Source: Larus michahellis (lineage: Eukaryota; Chordata; Aves; Charadriiformes; Laridae). From it: 64,000 nucleotides of DNA. Positions 1 to 11,686 of the stretch are shown here, in pieces (position 1 is the stretch's first letter; each line of letters opens with the position of its first letter). The stretch spans positions 119,990,552 through 120,054,551 of the forward strand of contig NC_133897.1 of assembly GCF_964199755.1 (NCBI RefSeq), written 5' to 3'. Under the pieces are notes generated by a model. The model searched no databases, was not told the DNA's origin, and was given only the letters and a program-made list of their open reading frames with translations. The translations under genes and the position numbers were made by a program.

Positions 1-1901
1 ATTAGCAGCATAAACTCCTGCCTCCCATATGAAAGGTTTGCAACTGGATTTTGACAGAGGCTCTGAGGGTAGCGTAAGGAATGTTCTAGGGGACTCTTTG
101 GGATGATAGATTGAAGAAAAAGTACTAAAATACAGTGCAATTCCTAATGTGAAACACTTAATGTGAGATATTGCTTGCTGTGAAATGTCTTTTGAAGTGC
201 CTACTTTCATGCTCTTTATTTTACCATCTATTTTTAAAACAAATTTTATTCTTCACGCAAACATTTTTCCCATAGTCTCTTTGAATTTATGTTAGCAGGG
301 TCACGCTGCACAGAGCACCACCACTTCCGCAGCATCTCTGGCAATTTCTGTTAACTATTGCCTGAGACAGCTTTCAAGCCACCTGAGGCCACCACCAAGT
401 CCAAGACTTCTGGTATCAACAGATCTATCCCTGTCCAGAAGTTTTTTGAGCTCCCCTGCATTGCTGTGAGAGGAATGGCCACCCTTATCCCCTAACTGTA
501 TTTAATCCCAGAGTTATCCCCATCCCTATCTCCCCGTTGGAGATACCTCTGCTTCATTTGTTACAGAACCACATCATTGAAAAGAAAGGACTGATGCAAG
601 TGTATAATAACATCATTGCTACTTGTAAATTGTTTCACTATCAGTGCATGATCACATGAGGTTTTAAAAAACAGAAAACCAATATGTTTTTAATTGAAAA
701 CTTGTCTGACTTTTAAAAGAGAATATTGGGATTCTGAGTCCTACTGCACAACTGGTAATATTTCGGATTTGGCACACCAGTCACTGTAAAGCTTTCCCAA
801 TGTTACTGCAAATCCGGTCTTCTTGTCTTGTTTTCACCACATAGCACAAATCAAACTAAACTAAGACAAACTGAACCTTCCCCCTATTTAACAGCAGCTA
901 TATGTCCCCAAGTACTCATTAATGCCCCTGTTCATCCCCAAACTCATATTTGTGGGTTTGGGGCAGCTCAATAATATCAGGCCACTCACTGCAGCCTTTT
1001 CAGTGGGGAGAGCTGGCAGTAGTGAGCAAGGGGAAGGGAGCTCACCCTCATCAACCAAAAAGTCACACCTGTGACTGAGCAGGTTTTTACAGCCCTGCCA
1101 CTGACGTTAAGGAGGGACAGGAGAGGCACAGCCACAATGTAAATGTATATGATCAACATTGTACTTTTGGCACCGCCCTTCCTTTAGGTTCCTATGTAGG
1201 TCGGTGAAAGAAAAATAGCTGACCTACAGAAATCACCATACAGATGTCTCTTAAGCATCAACCTCACTAGTAAAGTCTGGTCTGTAAAAAAAGGCATTTA
1301 AAATATCCCTGGGGTTATTTTTGTTAAATGGATTATCACCACTAGAGGCGCTCCAAGCAGACAGAAGGATCCACACACAAAAAGAAAAAAGAAAAAAAAA
1401 AAAGAAAAAAAACTGGAAAAAAGAAATGTCTGTATTAGATTAGTTGATGTTCTGAAGGAAAGGATCTGGTAAGACCTACAACCGTGGCTGGAAACAAACT
1501 GGCTGATCTTCAGGACTTCGTGACCTGGTTTGCCTTTGAGAAGGTACAAAGCAGGCAAGACAAAACCATCATGTTTCTGCAAAACCAAGTTGTGTTATGT
1601 TTACTCAGGGCAGGTGTTCTGATTCAATATTTACGGAGAGCATTTGTGACTTCATGTTAAATCAAAGCACAAGGAAAATGCTGTAGCAACCATGAGAGCA
1701 GACAAAGATTCCCCTTTTCAGATTTATCTGCAGAATAAGCACTTTATGTGGGCTGGAGAAATGTTAACACTTGTAAGAGCAAAAATACCAATGCTCAGAA
1801 AAGACGAATGGGAGTCAGGGTGCCTGTGTTATCTTTCCTGTTAAAGTTAAATATTAAATCTGTGGGGTAATGAGAGCACTTCAAGACTGCTTAACCATTT
1901 G

Positions 1902-2030
1902 TAATATACGCATATATATTATTTACATGTACACACATATATGTGTATGTATATATATGTAAGAATGTATAAATATACATAATATCTATATTATATACAT
2001 ACGTATATATCTCTAAATGTAAATATTAAC
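1902..2030. repeat. TA/CA-rich low-complexity tract
   Basis: Irregular TATATA, ACACAT and TATGTA units over about 130 nt in intergenic DNA. Confidence 0.85.
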
Positions 2031-5000
2031 AGTGAAAATACTTTTAACCGTTTCCTAGAACTGCAGGACTCAGTACTTGAAAGCTGCTTCAGCTACAGGA
2101 TTTTCTTCTGGGAACTGGAAAGGTTATTGTTATTTAAATCCTTCTACCACAACCTTTCTTGGAGGTGGAGGTAAGAACTCGGTTTGCACGGCACTAGAGG
2201 AGACGTCTCGGGAGCAGCCCAGAGCAACGCAGGTCACTTCTTGGTTTGTCAAGTGTTCGTCCCCTTCTCTGCCTGCCCTCAGCTTGCCTCCTCATCGACT
2301 CTGGCCATGCATGACCCTACATCTATTTTTCCACTGTTGCATCAAACCCACAAATGAGCTCAGACATGTGAAGTCCTGCTTGCTCTGAATCTTTTGCCTA
2401 TGGAGAAACTCTGAAGAGAAAGTACCTCTGGTCTTGGCGATGGCAAAAGAACCTTCTAACATTTAGGTAGATGTATCCTCTGAGCTGATTCGGCCCAAAA
2501 TTGTACAAGGCAATTTTTTGTACATGACAAATCACTTGGGAGCCCTTTCCAGGGTTTAGGGATGTGACCTGGACTTCCCACCCTCTGACTGCAAAACTGG
2601 AAAGTAGCATCCAGGTTTTCACCTCCTGTTGTTAGGAGTATACATTTCCCAGTTGACCCTGAAACCTATGTTTCACTGTTGACTAAAGTTTGTGTTTGCA
2701 GGGGTATAACATGACAAATTTCAGGCTCCTTCCAGCACACGAAACTCCAGCTATGCCATATATGACTGCCAGAATGTGAGTTTTCTCCCTTTACACAATG
2801 TTTATATGTTGTTGGCATAGAAACTGCTAGCCCCTCAGACACTGAAAATGAGAAACAAATGGAAGGGAATACAAGAAACACAAACATTATTTAGGCAGTT
2901 GTCTCAAATATGGAGGTTTTAATGATAAATTCTAAATAATTAGATAAATTCTAAATAATAAGAAAATGGATTAAAAAGGCTGGACTCAGAAGAAAAATGT
3001 AGGTCCATCATGAAATAAAGTTAATGGAAACTGTGTATTTTATTACAAAAAATACCATCTAAGGTGAAAATGAAGAACCTGAATCAGAAATTCAGATGCT
3101 TGGAGCTTCGTTGTAAAAACCTCAGCAGTCCCCATAGGGTCCCAAATTCCTTGGAGGGACAGCTGTCTATGCAGGAAGTATAGACAAATGAAGACCATGC
3201 GATGGAGGCTGCCATCAGAGTAAAGACATCAAACAGCCAGAAAAGTTAAAGCATCCTCAAATGACATTCTTTTTGACAAAGGAAAAACAAAAAGATAGTG
3301 AAAGACTTTGCTAGATGAGAAAACGAATTGTTCTACTTGATTCCATAAAACGTTTGAGGATTCAATCTGTAGAAAAGATAAAATAAAGTGTGGACGACCT
3401 GAAAGAAACAGAGATATATAAGAGGAAAAAAAGAACAAACTTCCCCCACCTCCAAACACACAGACCAACACACAAAGCAATTTTTCTAACTGGGGAGAGA
3501 ATAAAATCATTTTGCTTTGACCTTTTCCTCACCACTCAGACACAATAGCGATAGCTGCTATATATAAACCTTAGATGCTCTTCATCTGTGCTCAACCAAA
3601 GGATATTTATTTTAACTCAGAAAGGCTAGTGGTAAAAGAAGTTGGGGGATATTTTATTTACACAATGATAAATTAACCTATGGATCTCTTCTCTAAGGGT
3701 AGCTCTAGGAATGACTAGGATGCAGAGAGATCCAGATGGACTTTTTGACCTCCTTTGTTAAAGCTCCCTCCATGGTATTTGCTGGGCTTTTTCAGAGCTA
3801 AAAGGTTGGAGGACACAAAGCTTTATTCTCACATTTTAGTCTTGACGTTAGATAAGCTTCTGCATTTATGCCCTAGCAACGTTTGCCTCCAGTAAATCTG
3901 AAGTATGCTGGGCAGCTGTGGAAGAAGGGAGAAAAACAAAAAAGCCTTGTGTCTGAAACATTTGTGTTTGTGTGCATCCTACCCTGTACAGCTGGTCTGA
4001 CTCAGCTCTGAGAAGAGGCTGTGCAGCTGTTTCTCTGGAGCAATACCGGTGGGCAAACAGCAGCAGAGTCCAACATCTATGTACATCTTCCTGATCTCCA
4101 GAGTTCATTTTGTCCCTGCTCTGTCATCTTTAATCATGAAGCGTTAGACTTTTTCTTACTGGATATTCATGTGCATATGTTCAGAACGCACAAGGCCAAT
4201 CAGCCATTGTTCCAGTTTTCCTATTGATGTTTTTCTTGCAAATCAGAGCCCAGGGACTTGCCACAAGCCCAAATCCCATCTTTTCAAAATTGATTACTTC
4301 TTTGCTGGGTCACTGTTTACTCTACTGGAATTGTCTGAGACTGGGTTCGTCTGGTGCAAACTGACTTCATGTCTTCTGTGAAGCTAAGGCGGGATTTAGC
4401 CTGTGCGCCGTACAAGGCAAGTACGGTGGCAAGTCAAGGCAGATGAGATGTCCCCGCTCTGGGACAACTCTGCTGCTGCCTAGGGAAAGTGGCCCCAAGT
4501 CCAAAGTGGCAGTAGCAGCTTGAAGAAGCTCGGAGAAGGAGGCTCTAGAGACTAAACCGTCTCATTCTAGCTCTGATGAGCTCATTCAGCTGGAAAGGCA
4601 GGGAATAAAGCAACACAAAACAAAATAAGCATGAATTCTAGTCTGAAGATGGGACCACTAGGCAGATAGGTACTGAGATACCACACAAATGGAAATAATT
4701 AGGCACTGGAAGAGAATAGTGGAGATATCACTGGAATTATCAAAGGATTTTTTTGAGGAAAAATGGATGAATCTTCAATATCCTGAGATTTGCTGTTCCA
4801 AAGTAAAACAACAATCCCCACAGAATAGATGGGGCTAACCCTAAGGTAGCGTGGGATAGTGGTAAAATATTTCTCATGCTAGAGGGCTCCAAAATGTGTA
4901 AGGTAATCAATTTTTAAATGCTTTGAGTGTGGGGAAAAAAAAAAAAGCCTTATGGCAAATGAAACTTGGGCAGAAGAGCAGCAAAACCCAATTGGCTCCA

Positions 5001-5574
5001 TGGCAGTAGGAGACAGCCATGGCCCCTCTTCATTCAGAAAGCCATATTGCTCACAAATAAGTGGAAATCAATGACCAAGTCATTCGGATCCCAGTGGGGC
5101 ATGAAGCAATCTGAAATGGCAGCTGATCTCCCATGGTTTTACCCATGGATCTTGTCCACTGCTGGGAAGAAGTAAATACAATGGCTGTGCAAAGTTGTGC
5201 ATCTCTGTGCATCTTTTACACACATGTGTGCGCACACATAGAGTCTATTAATATGACCTTTGAGACATATTGTGAATTCCAGAGCTTTCTATGAAGATTC
5301 ATATCAAAAGGGAAGTGGGGAGGGAACACCACAGGCAGGTCGTTGCTGTGCGTGAGTGGAGAAGAGCAGTTGGGAGCTCTTTGTCAGGTGCACCCACAGA
5401 AAGCCTCTGCCTCTCCCCATCCCAGGTGGTGAGGTGAGAGACAAATAGTACAAGCTCCTTTCGCCTTTCAAAAGAACCTTGTGATAGCTTTTTTAGCTAG
5501 ATTATGCCACAGCCATTGTACTTATAAGGATTGCTTTTCTAATGAGGCAAGGAAGGTCAAAAGAAATTAATAGC

Positions 5575-5740
5575 CAAGATAACAGTTATCAGTCTGATAT
5601 AAATAAAGCGGCTTATAACGTTTGCAGTACATCACAATCTGCAACAGATAAAGAAGTCTAAAGGCAAAGGAGGGTTTAAAAGCAAGCTGATATTGGGAAT
5701 ATCTGCACTCTAAGTTCTCTTTTTAAGCAGATAACTGGGC
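5575..5740. promoter_or_regulatory. GATA-motif cluster (possible distal element)
   Basis: A 13-nt palindrome, GATAACAGTTATC at 5578-5590, holds two GATA cores head to head. Further GATA cores lie at 5596, 5647, 5689 and 5730. The cluster is outside recognised repeats and downstream of AQP4. Binding is inferred from motif content only. Confidence 0.3.
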
Positions 5741-6940
5741 CAGAGTTGCTGTTTGTAGTTGTTGCTGCTGAAGCCAGACCTGCCACTGAAGCTTAGTGTA
5801 TGGACATCACTCACCCAGCATGGCTCAGCCTCTCCCACTTGATGGCTCAGATGTGATCCACAAACCTACGCACATGTCCTCATACAAAAGGAACCATGTT
5901 TTAACCCCATAAGTGATACCACAGGGCCAGTAACCACTGGGTAAGAGGTACATTGTAAAGATCTCCCTTACCTGCACTGTTGCTTTCTTGTTCTTCCCAG
6001 GACGCTTCTTCATCTTGACCCTGCAGACATCTACATCGCTACTTGTTCGCCCTTCTAACTCTCCAGACACCTAGATTCCTGTTTTGTGAGTGTCTCAAAA
6101 TGTCCAAGGGGGTCCTGCCTTATGTGATTGTGACTCCAAAATAATTTTACTAGTCCTGCCTAAATTCCCTTGGGAACCTGTTTCAGTAAGGTACAGATCA
6201 CATATGTAGTAAATTATATGCCACGCACACACGTCCCTGTCCCTCCCCCCCCCGCAAAGTCTCTTGAGAGGTGCCTCTGGAGCTTGGATATGAAGAAGCT
6301 GAAAGCAAGAGCCAAATCACTGCAAGGGGTGAGCTTCAGGCATGAGCCTGCTCTCAGCCCTTCCTGCTGATTAGATGCTATCCCAGGGGATGGGTTTTCA
6401 TATTAATAATTTTCAGGATCCTAATTTACCTCCATGAATGTCATACGTGTCTTAGGAGCTAAACTTTGCATTCCAAGCAAGGAGCCAGACAACCAGAAAT
6501 GTAATTGCTACAGGACCCGATTTCCATTGTTGAAGTTCCTCATGGGAGCTTGGTCTCACAAGCCAAGCTTTAGCGAAAGGACTCTGAAGTGCCAGTGTCA
6601 TGTTGATCACTTTTCAAAACCTTAGCTCTCCACTAGTCCTACGAGTTTTAAAACCACCTGGCAAAATCAGTGATGTACGTCTACCAGCATAATTTTTGCC
6701 CTATTTGGTTTAGCTCGTTTTCACAAAGATATTAAATCTCTTTCACAATCATCTCTCTTCACTGATGAATATTTTTCCACAGTAAATCATTCATTCTCAG
6801 TTGCACACACTTCCACACTTCTCTTGGACATGTTCTATTGGCTGGATTGGGATTTTTCCTTATATTTCAGTCCTGAGCTTTAGGATCATTAAATGTTTCC
6901 AGTGACCACAAGATGCTTTTTTTTTCATTTTAACAGAAAA

Positions 6941-6946
6941 TTTATT
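6941..6946 (-). terminator. Candidate distal polyadenylation signal of AQP4
   Basis: AATAAA on the minus strand, followed about 20-30 nt downstream by an adenine-rich stretch. It was chosen only from hexamer, spacing and the expected UTR size; other AATAAA copies occur between here and the stop codon. Confidence 0.35.
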
Positions 6947-9900
6947 TGCAACAGTAGAGTGAGATACAGTAGAATACAAGTGGGAACCAGATAATCATGT
7001 ATTATTTTATAGTGTATTTTTCAGTAGATTATTGCAAATGTTACATATGGAAACTTCAAGTCCTATAACATTAGTTCTGATATCACGGTGACTAAGCACT
7101 TCAACAATAAGCAGTCTTGTGGAAAAATCCATGTACACTGTTTGCTTTACCTCATTTGTCCCAAATTACAGACCGCAACAGCATGATTTAGATCATGTAA
7201 GCGGATAACAAATAGTTCAGTCTATATTTGCATCTTGTCTATTTAGTAAGTCCTTGAGAAACTCAGACACACACGGGTTGATTTGAGATACAAAAAATTG
7301 TGCATGGTGTTTTCATCTCTCACCTTGGAAAGAAAGGTTCACAATGTAAACTCTCACATATTTTATTTAGATTAAAAATATTGGATGGTGTATAATATCC
7401 TGAATGTGTTACACAGACTGCAGAAAAAATGTTGCAGAGCACAGCAGCAAATGCTCTGCCACCAAGCACTAGAAAGGTGGAAAGATGAAGGCTATCTAGC
7501 TTTCTGAGCAGATACTGTGGCAATTATTAATAATCAGAAATAAAAAACATTTTGAAAAGCTCATATGCAAATACACGTGACGAGCCTAAACACTGCATGA
7601 GACGGGTCTCGGTCCTGCTTCCACTGAATGAATGAAAGACACAGCTCCCAAATGCTTCAACAGGAGAAGGGTTATGACGACAACTCAGATGCTGCAGGGT
7701 TTCTTTTTTTTTTTTTTCCTGAGAATAGTTAGAATTTGTTTGATAAACTCCTCAGAGTTCACACAACCCAAAAGGTATTTGTGTGCCTCAGTGTAACCAC
7801 CCTTAGCTTCCATCCATCCCTTCTTTTCTGAAATCCAGTGACTAAATCTTTTGAATGTGTTTGTTAAAGTGCAAATATAGCATTGGAAACAATCGTGCCA
7901 TCATGGAGGAGTGAGAGACTCATTCGTGTTTTTTTTTAGGACCTCAGAATGATGACGTGCCTGGCAGACTTCCTGTGATATCCATTCACTGTCATAAACA
8001 AAAGACATTTACCATTTCCTACCCCAACGAAGAAATACTTGAAGAGGACACCAAGTTATGTTATGAGGTGCAATTTCGAGCTGAAGGTCCTTAGAACATA
8101 AATCTCACTCGAACAGTATTAAAGTACATATTTTAAAATCATATTAAAGCAAAAATATTTCCAATCCAGAAAAAGGTCACGCCAGTCAATTATTTAACCA
8201 AATGTGACTATGGTACAGTGATGATACCACTGCAAAACAACCAGGAGAAACACATATCCCTGCAGGTCAAAGCTGAATCAAGTCCTAAGGGATGCTGAAG
8301 AGTGACATTCCCTTACATGAATGGTGATCTCTTGTGGTGGGGCTGAACCATCTGTGATGATGGCCACTCCTAAGGATTTACTTCAGGGTGGGTCATAAAC
8401 CTCAAGTTGAACGCATGTCCTTGCAGAACTAAGTATCTTGCTGAAAGATGCTGATTTTGGAAAATGCACAGTGAAGCACATGAGAGAAGCCATCACGCCC
8501 CCCCAAAAGCTTAGGATCATTTCCACTGTAGTCAATGACAAACTCCTCCATGAGTCTCTTTCTGTGGGAGCAGGAGCAGACTTCTCTTATCTTGCTTTCC
8601 TACTAATGTCCTATGCCATGGCAACATTCTTTACTGTCTAGTGGTTTCTATCTCAGCTTCCCTTCTTTTCCCTAATCTTCTCAGAAGCCTCAGTACCTTA
8701 TCTCTGATAGTCTCCGAGTGAGGAGTTCTCCTGGGACTGGTTCTGAGTGTTTGCTACACTTCATTAATACAGAGTGTTTCAAGGAAAAAAGTCCTCCTAA
8801 CTGGGGTGGCTGGTGCTGTGCTTGTGTTATGCTCACCTCGGCAAGAGAATCAGGCTGCGTGAGGAAAATACCCATCAAGCCATTTGTATAAAGGACCCTT
8901 AAGCATAAAACAAATCACAGCTTCTTATTTAAATAACACAGTACCATGCAAAATTCACAAATCAAGAGCTTCTAAGGAGTGTCTTTAAATACAAAAATGC
9001 AAACCTTTGCTTAAAAATCCACCAGTGCTATGTGTATTACTCTTTATTTTACCTGTTTAAGCCATGCAAAAGGTTTAATCAAAGTGTCCCTTTAACAAAT
9101 ACAGCATTTGAAGGGAAAAAAAAAAAAAGAAGAAAAAAAAGCCAGAACAAACGTCGAGATCAAAAAAACCAACCAAACCACAAGTTTTGATCTTTCTCAT
9201 TGAGTCTATTTAGCATGGTATTTACCCATCTGAGCAGAGGTATGCAGGGGTCTAAACCACCACGCCTCTGTTGCCCTTCCCCAGGAGACTTAGCCCTTGC
9301 TGTGGGAAGGAGCCCTTATCTGCTATTTGACATTGCCCCTTGCCAGTCCCTAACCATGCTCGTGCCCTTGAACCGTGATGCTGCCACTGTGTCGGGCCAC
9401 AGCTGAGGACAAATATCAGCTGTTTTACTAGTCTCGACAGGCAGCCACTGCTGTGACGCTGCAACAAGTATGTGACGGGGACCGTGCCTAGCAGTAGGGC
9501 TCACACGTCGGGAGCGGGGCTGTTGTTGGGTCACCCAAGGAAGCCCTGTCCCGCACCCATGTGTGGTGCCCGGGGGGTGCAGGGGAAGGGAGCGTGGTCC
9601 AGCTGCAAAGGCATGGAGGAGTCATGAGTTTCATGCTCCATGCGGGGAGCTTGCGACACACTCTAACAGGGTTTAAGACAAGAAAAGCGTGAAACTAAGA
9701 AAATGAGTATGGCAGGACATGCTGGGAGTTGGGGTAGTAGAATTGCCTTTGGATCATAGTGCACAGATTTGAGTGTAGCAGTGGTTTATTATCTCATTAG
9801 AAACGTCTAATTCCCTGTAATAAAGATTGCATGTAGAGCATGTCAAAGAGCAGACAAGGCTATTACAGCCCACAGCCAGGACTAATGCTTTTTTTTCCCT

Positions 9901-11102
9901 CTTATTGCTAAATAGGCAGAAGTAGCTTTTCAATTTCAAAATAAAAACTATACAATTACAATAATAGTACCACGCTCCTGACTGCTCTGCAGCTGCATAT
10001 TGTAAAACTCGAAGCCACTGATCAGAAACAAAAGCAGTAAAACACAGTAACAGCTTTACAGAAATGTTCTGCTGGGGTGAGTACGTCTGTCAAAATACTT
10101 GTATACGGGAAAGATTGATTACTGAACATATTTCGTGTTCCTTTCCCCCTAAAAAACCCTGCAAGTGCTCGCATCTTTTCCTAATGACAGATAAAGAAAC
10201 CTTTGCCAGAGGTGTAATTAAGACCATATGAACAGTGGAACAAGCATGAATCCTGTTCAAATAGTTAGGCATCGGTTACAACAAAAAGCCAGAAGCAGTC
10301 ATATTTTTATCATCTGTTATAAAAAAATATTTCCCAATCAGTGTTTCAATACAGTTAAAAGTTAAAAACCCTCTACATTACTAATAAATTAAAAACCCAT
10401 ATCTCCAACCATCTTGTAAGAAAGTAGGTAAGTAATTTAAACCCTTAGTTTACATAAATTAGCACAGAAATGTGTATTTGAACAAGCGCACTGAAAACAG
10501 ATATGCCTTCTTTTCTTCTGATATCTTTTATTTGAGTTATTAAGTAACAGGAAAGCCTTTATATTCTTTGCATGACCTTCAGAGTCTGCTTACACTAAAT
10601 GGTCAATAGTCAAACCCCAGGAGAATGTTTCACCAGATAGACAATGACAAGAGGGAGCAAGAAGTACAGTTAAATGCTTTGCAGCCTTATTACAGTTCAA
10701 CATTCAGTTTCAGCGTATTTACTCCCGGGAAGGGATGAAGGTAATATATTTATACTGCAAATCACAGGAGTGAGATATGATGGGTTGATAGAATTTTTAT
10801 TTTTTTTTTTAAACCTATTAAAGTATCATTTTTTCAGAGGTAGTTTGCAAGGCAACAGTGATGTACCTGAATGGAAACAATACTCCTTTGCTTGACTGTG
10901 GATAAAACTCTTAAATACTGTTGGTGCTGTCCCTGAACCTCGCTTAATGGGTAAGATGTTCTAATCGGAGCTGACAACAGCCAATTAAGTGTCAGAAGAA
11001 CAATCTGATAAGTAGGTCTTTATGTCTATAGGCATTTCCTGGTATGTCTCAACTGTCAATCTGAATGTTAAACATCTCTATCTTTATCTCATTATTGACT
11101 GA

Positions 11103-11108
11103 TTTATT
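11103..11108 (-). terminator. Candidate proximal polyadenylation signal of AQP4
   Basis: AATAAA on the minus strand about 300 nt after the AQP4 stop. If used it would give a short-UTR transcript that still contains the readthrough extension. There is no evidence beyond the hexamer and its position. Confidence 0.3.
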
Positions 11109-11320
11109 AAAGGAGAATGCTTTCATCTCTTTTTTTTTTTGATTTTGGGGTTGCTCCAGAAAGAAGGAAAGGAAAATACTAGGAACACCTCTCGATTTGG
11201 AATAATAGAAGGGGAACACTAATTATAGCAAAAGCCTAATCTTCCAACTGAGCCGGCGTATGGTTTGGTGATACCACTACCACACACACCATACCTGCTA
11301 AGAAATGGTAGACACTCAGT

Positions 11321-11407
11321 CTAGAGGAGATCTGTTTCTTTAATAGGTGGAAGGATATCTGTGGACGTGCTAGCAGGCTGCTCTCTGCTTTCAGTGCTTC
11401 TTGCTAG
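11321..11407 (-). other. AQP4: Putative AQP4 stop-codon readthrough extension (AQP4ex-like)
   Basis: Immediately after TGA the minus strand reads CTA GCA AGA AGC, in frame for 28 codons (LARSTESREQ at the start, PPIKETDLL at the end) to TAG at 11323-11321. UGA-CUAG is the established efficient readthrough context in vertebrate genes including AQP4, and mammalian AQP4ex adds 29 residues, the same as 28 plus the decoded stop codon here. Readthrough would bury the SSV PDZ ligand. The motif and open frame are seen directly; use in this species is inferred. Confidence 0.75.
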
Positions 11408-11686
11408 TCATACAGAAGACAACACCTCGCTGGATGGATCTCTTCCCTTCTTGTCCTCACCCCTGTCGATATCAATCACATGAACTATGCCAGGCTTCAG
11501 GATCAGGTCGTCGGTCTCTACGTGGCTCCTGTTATCGTCCACCTCGATGTACTTCCCTTTGGACGGCTGGGTAGCCTTACTGAAGACATCTTTAAAACGG
11601 CGCTTGAGTTCAACGTCTGGGCAATAGACGTACTCATAAAGAGCACCAGCAAGGACTGCTCCTATTATTGGCCCCACCCAATACAC
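11408..11686 (-). CDS. AQP4: AQP4 coding exon 5 (C-terminus, PDZ ligand, TGA-CTAG stop)
   Basis: After a ttttgcag acceptor the exon encodes residues 232-323: helix 6 ([14 protein letters not shown]) and the cytoplasmic tail with YIEV at 277-280, an acidic ETDDLIL stretch and the terminal SSV that binds syntrophin PDZ domains in mammals. The stop is TGA at 11410-11408, followed directly by CTAG. The frame then stays open for 28 codons to a TAG (see the separate entry). Confidence 0.97.
   Translation of the reverse strand: MYWVGPIIGAVLAGALYEYVYCPDVELKRRFKDVFSKATQPSKGKYIEVDDNRSHVETDDLILKPGIVHVIDIDRGEDKKGRDPSSEVLSSV

Larger units (their letters stand above)
1..6924. other. Intergenic DNA downstream of AQP4
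   Basis: No ORF here resembles a known protein. The stretch is AT-rich with A-runs, one TA-rich tract and the GATA cluster. In mammals KCTD1 lies on this side of AQP4, but no exon of it was seen. Confidence 0.7.
6925..11407 (-). other. AQP4: Probable AQP4 3' UTR
   Basis: From the AQP4 stop leftwards there is no further coding sequence, only AT-rich DNA with several AATAAA hexamers. The left-most good candidate is at 6946-6941, about 20 nt before an A-rich run on the minus strand, which would give a UTR of about 4.4 kb, similar to the long mammalian AQP4 UTR. The left boundary is a guess; a shorter UTR using the hexamer at 11108-11103 is also possible. Confidence 0.45.
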
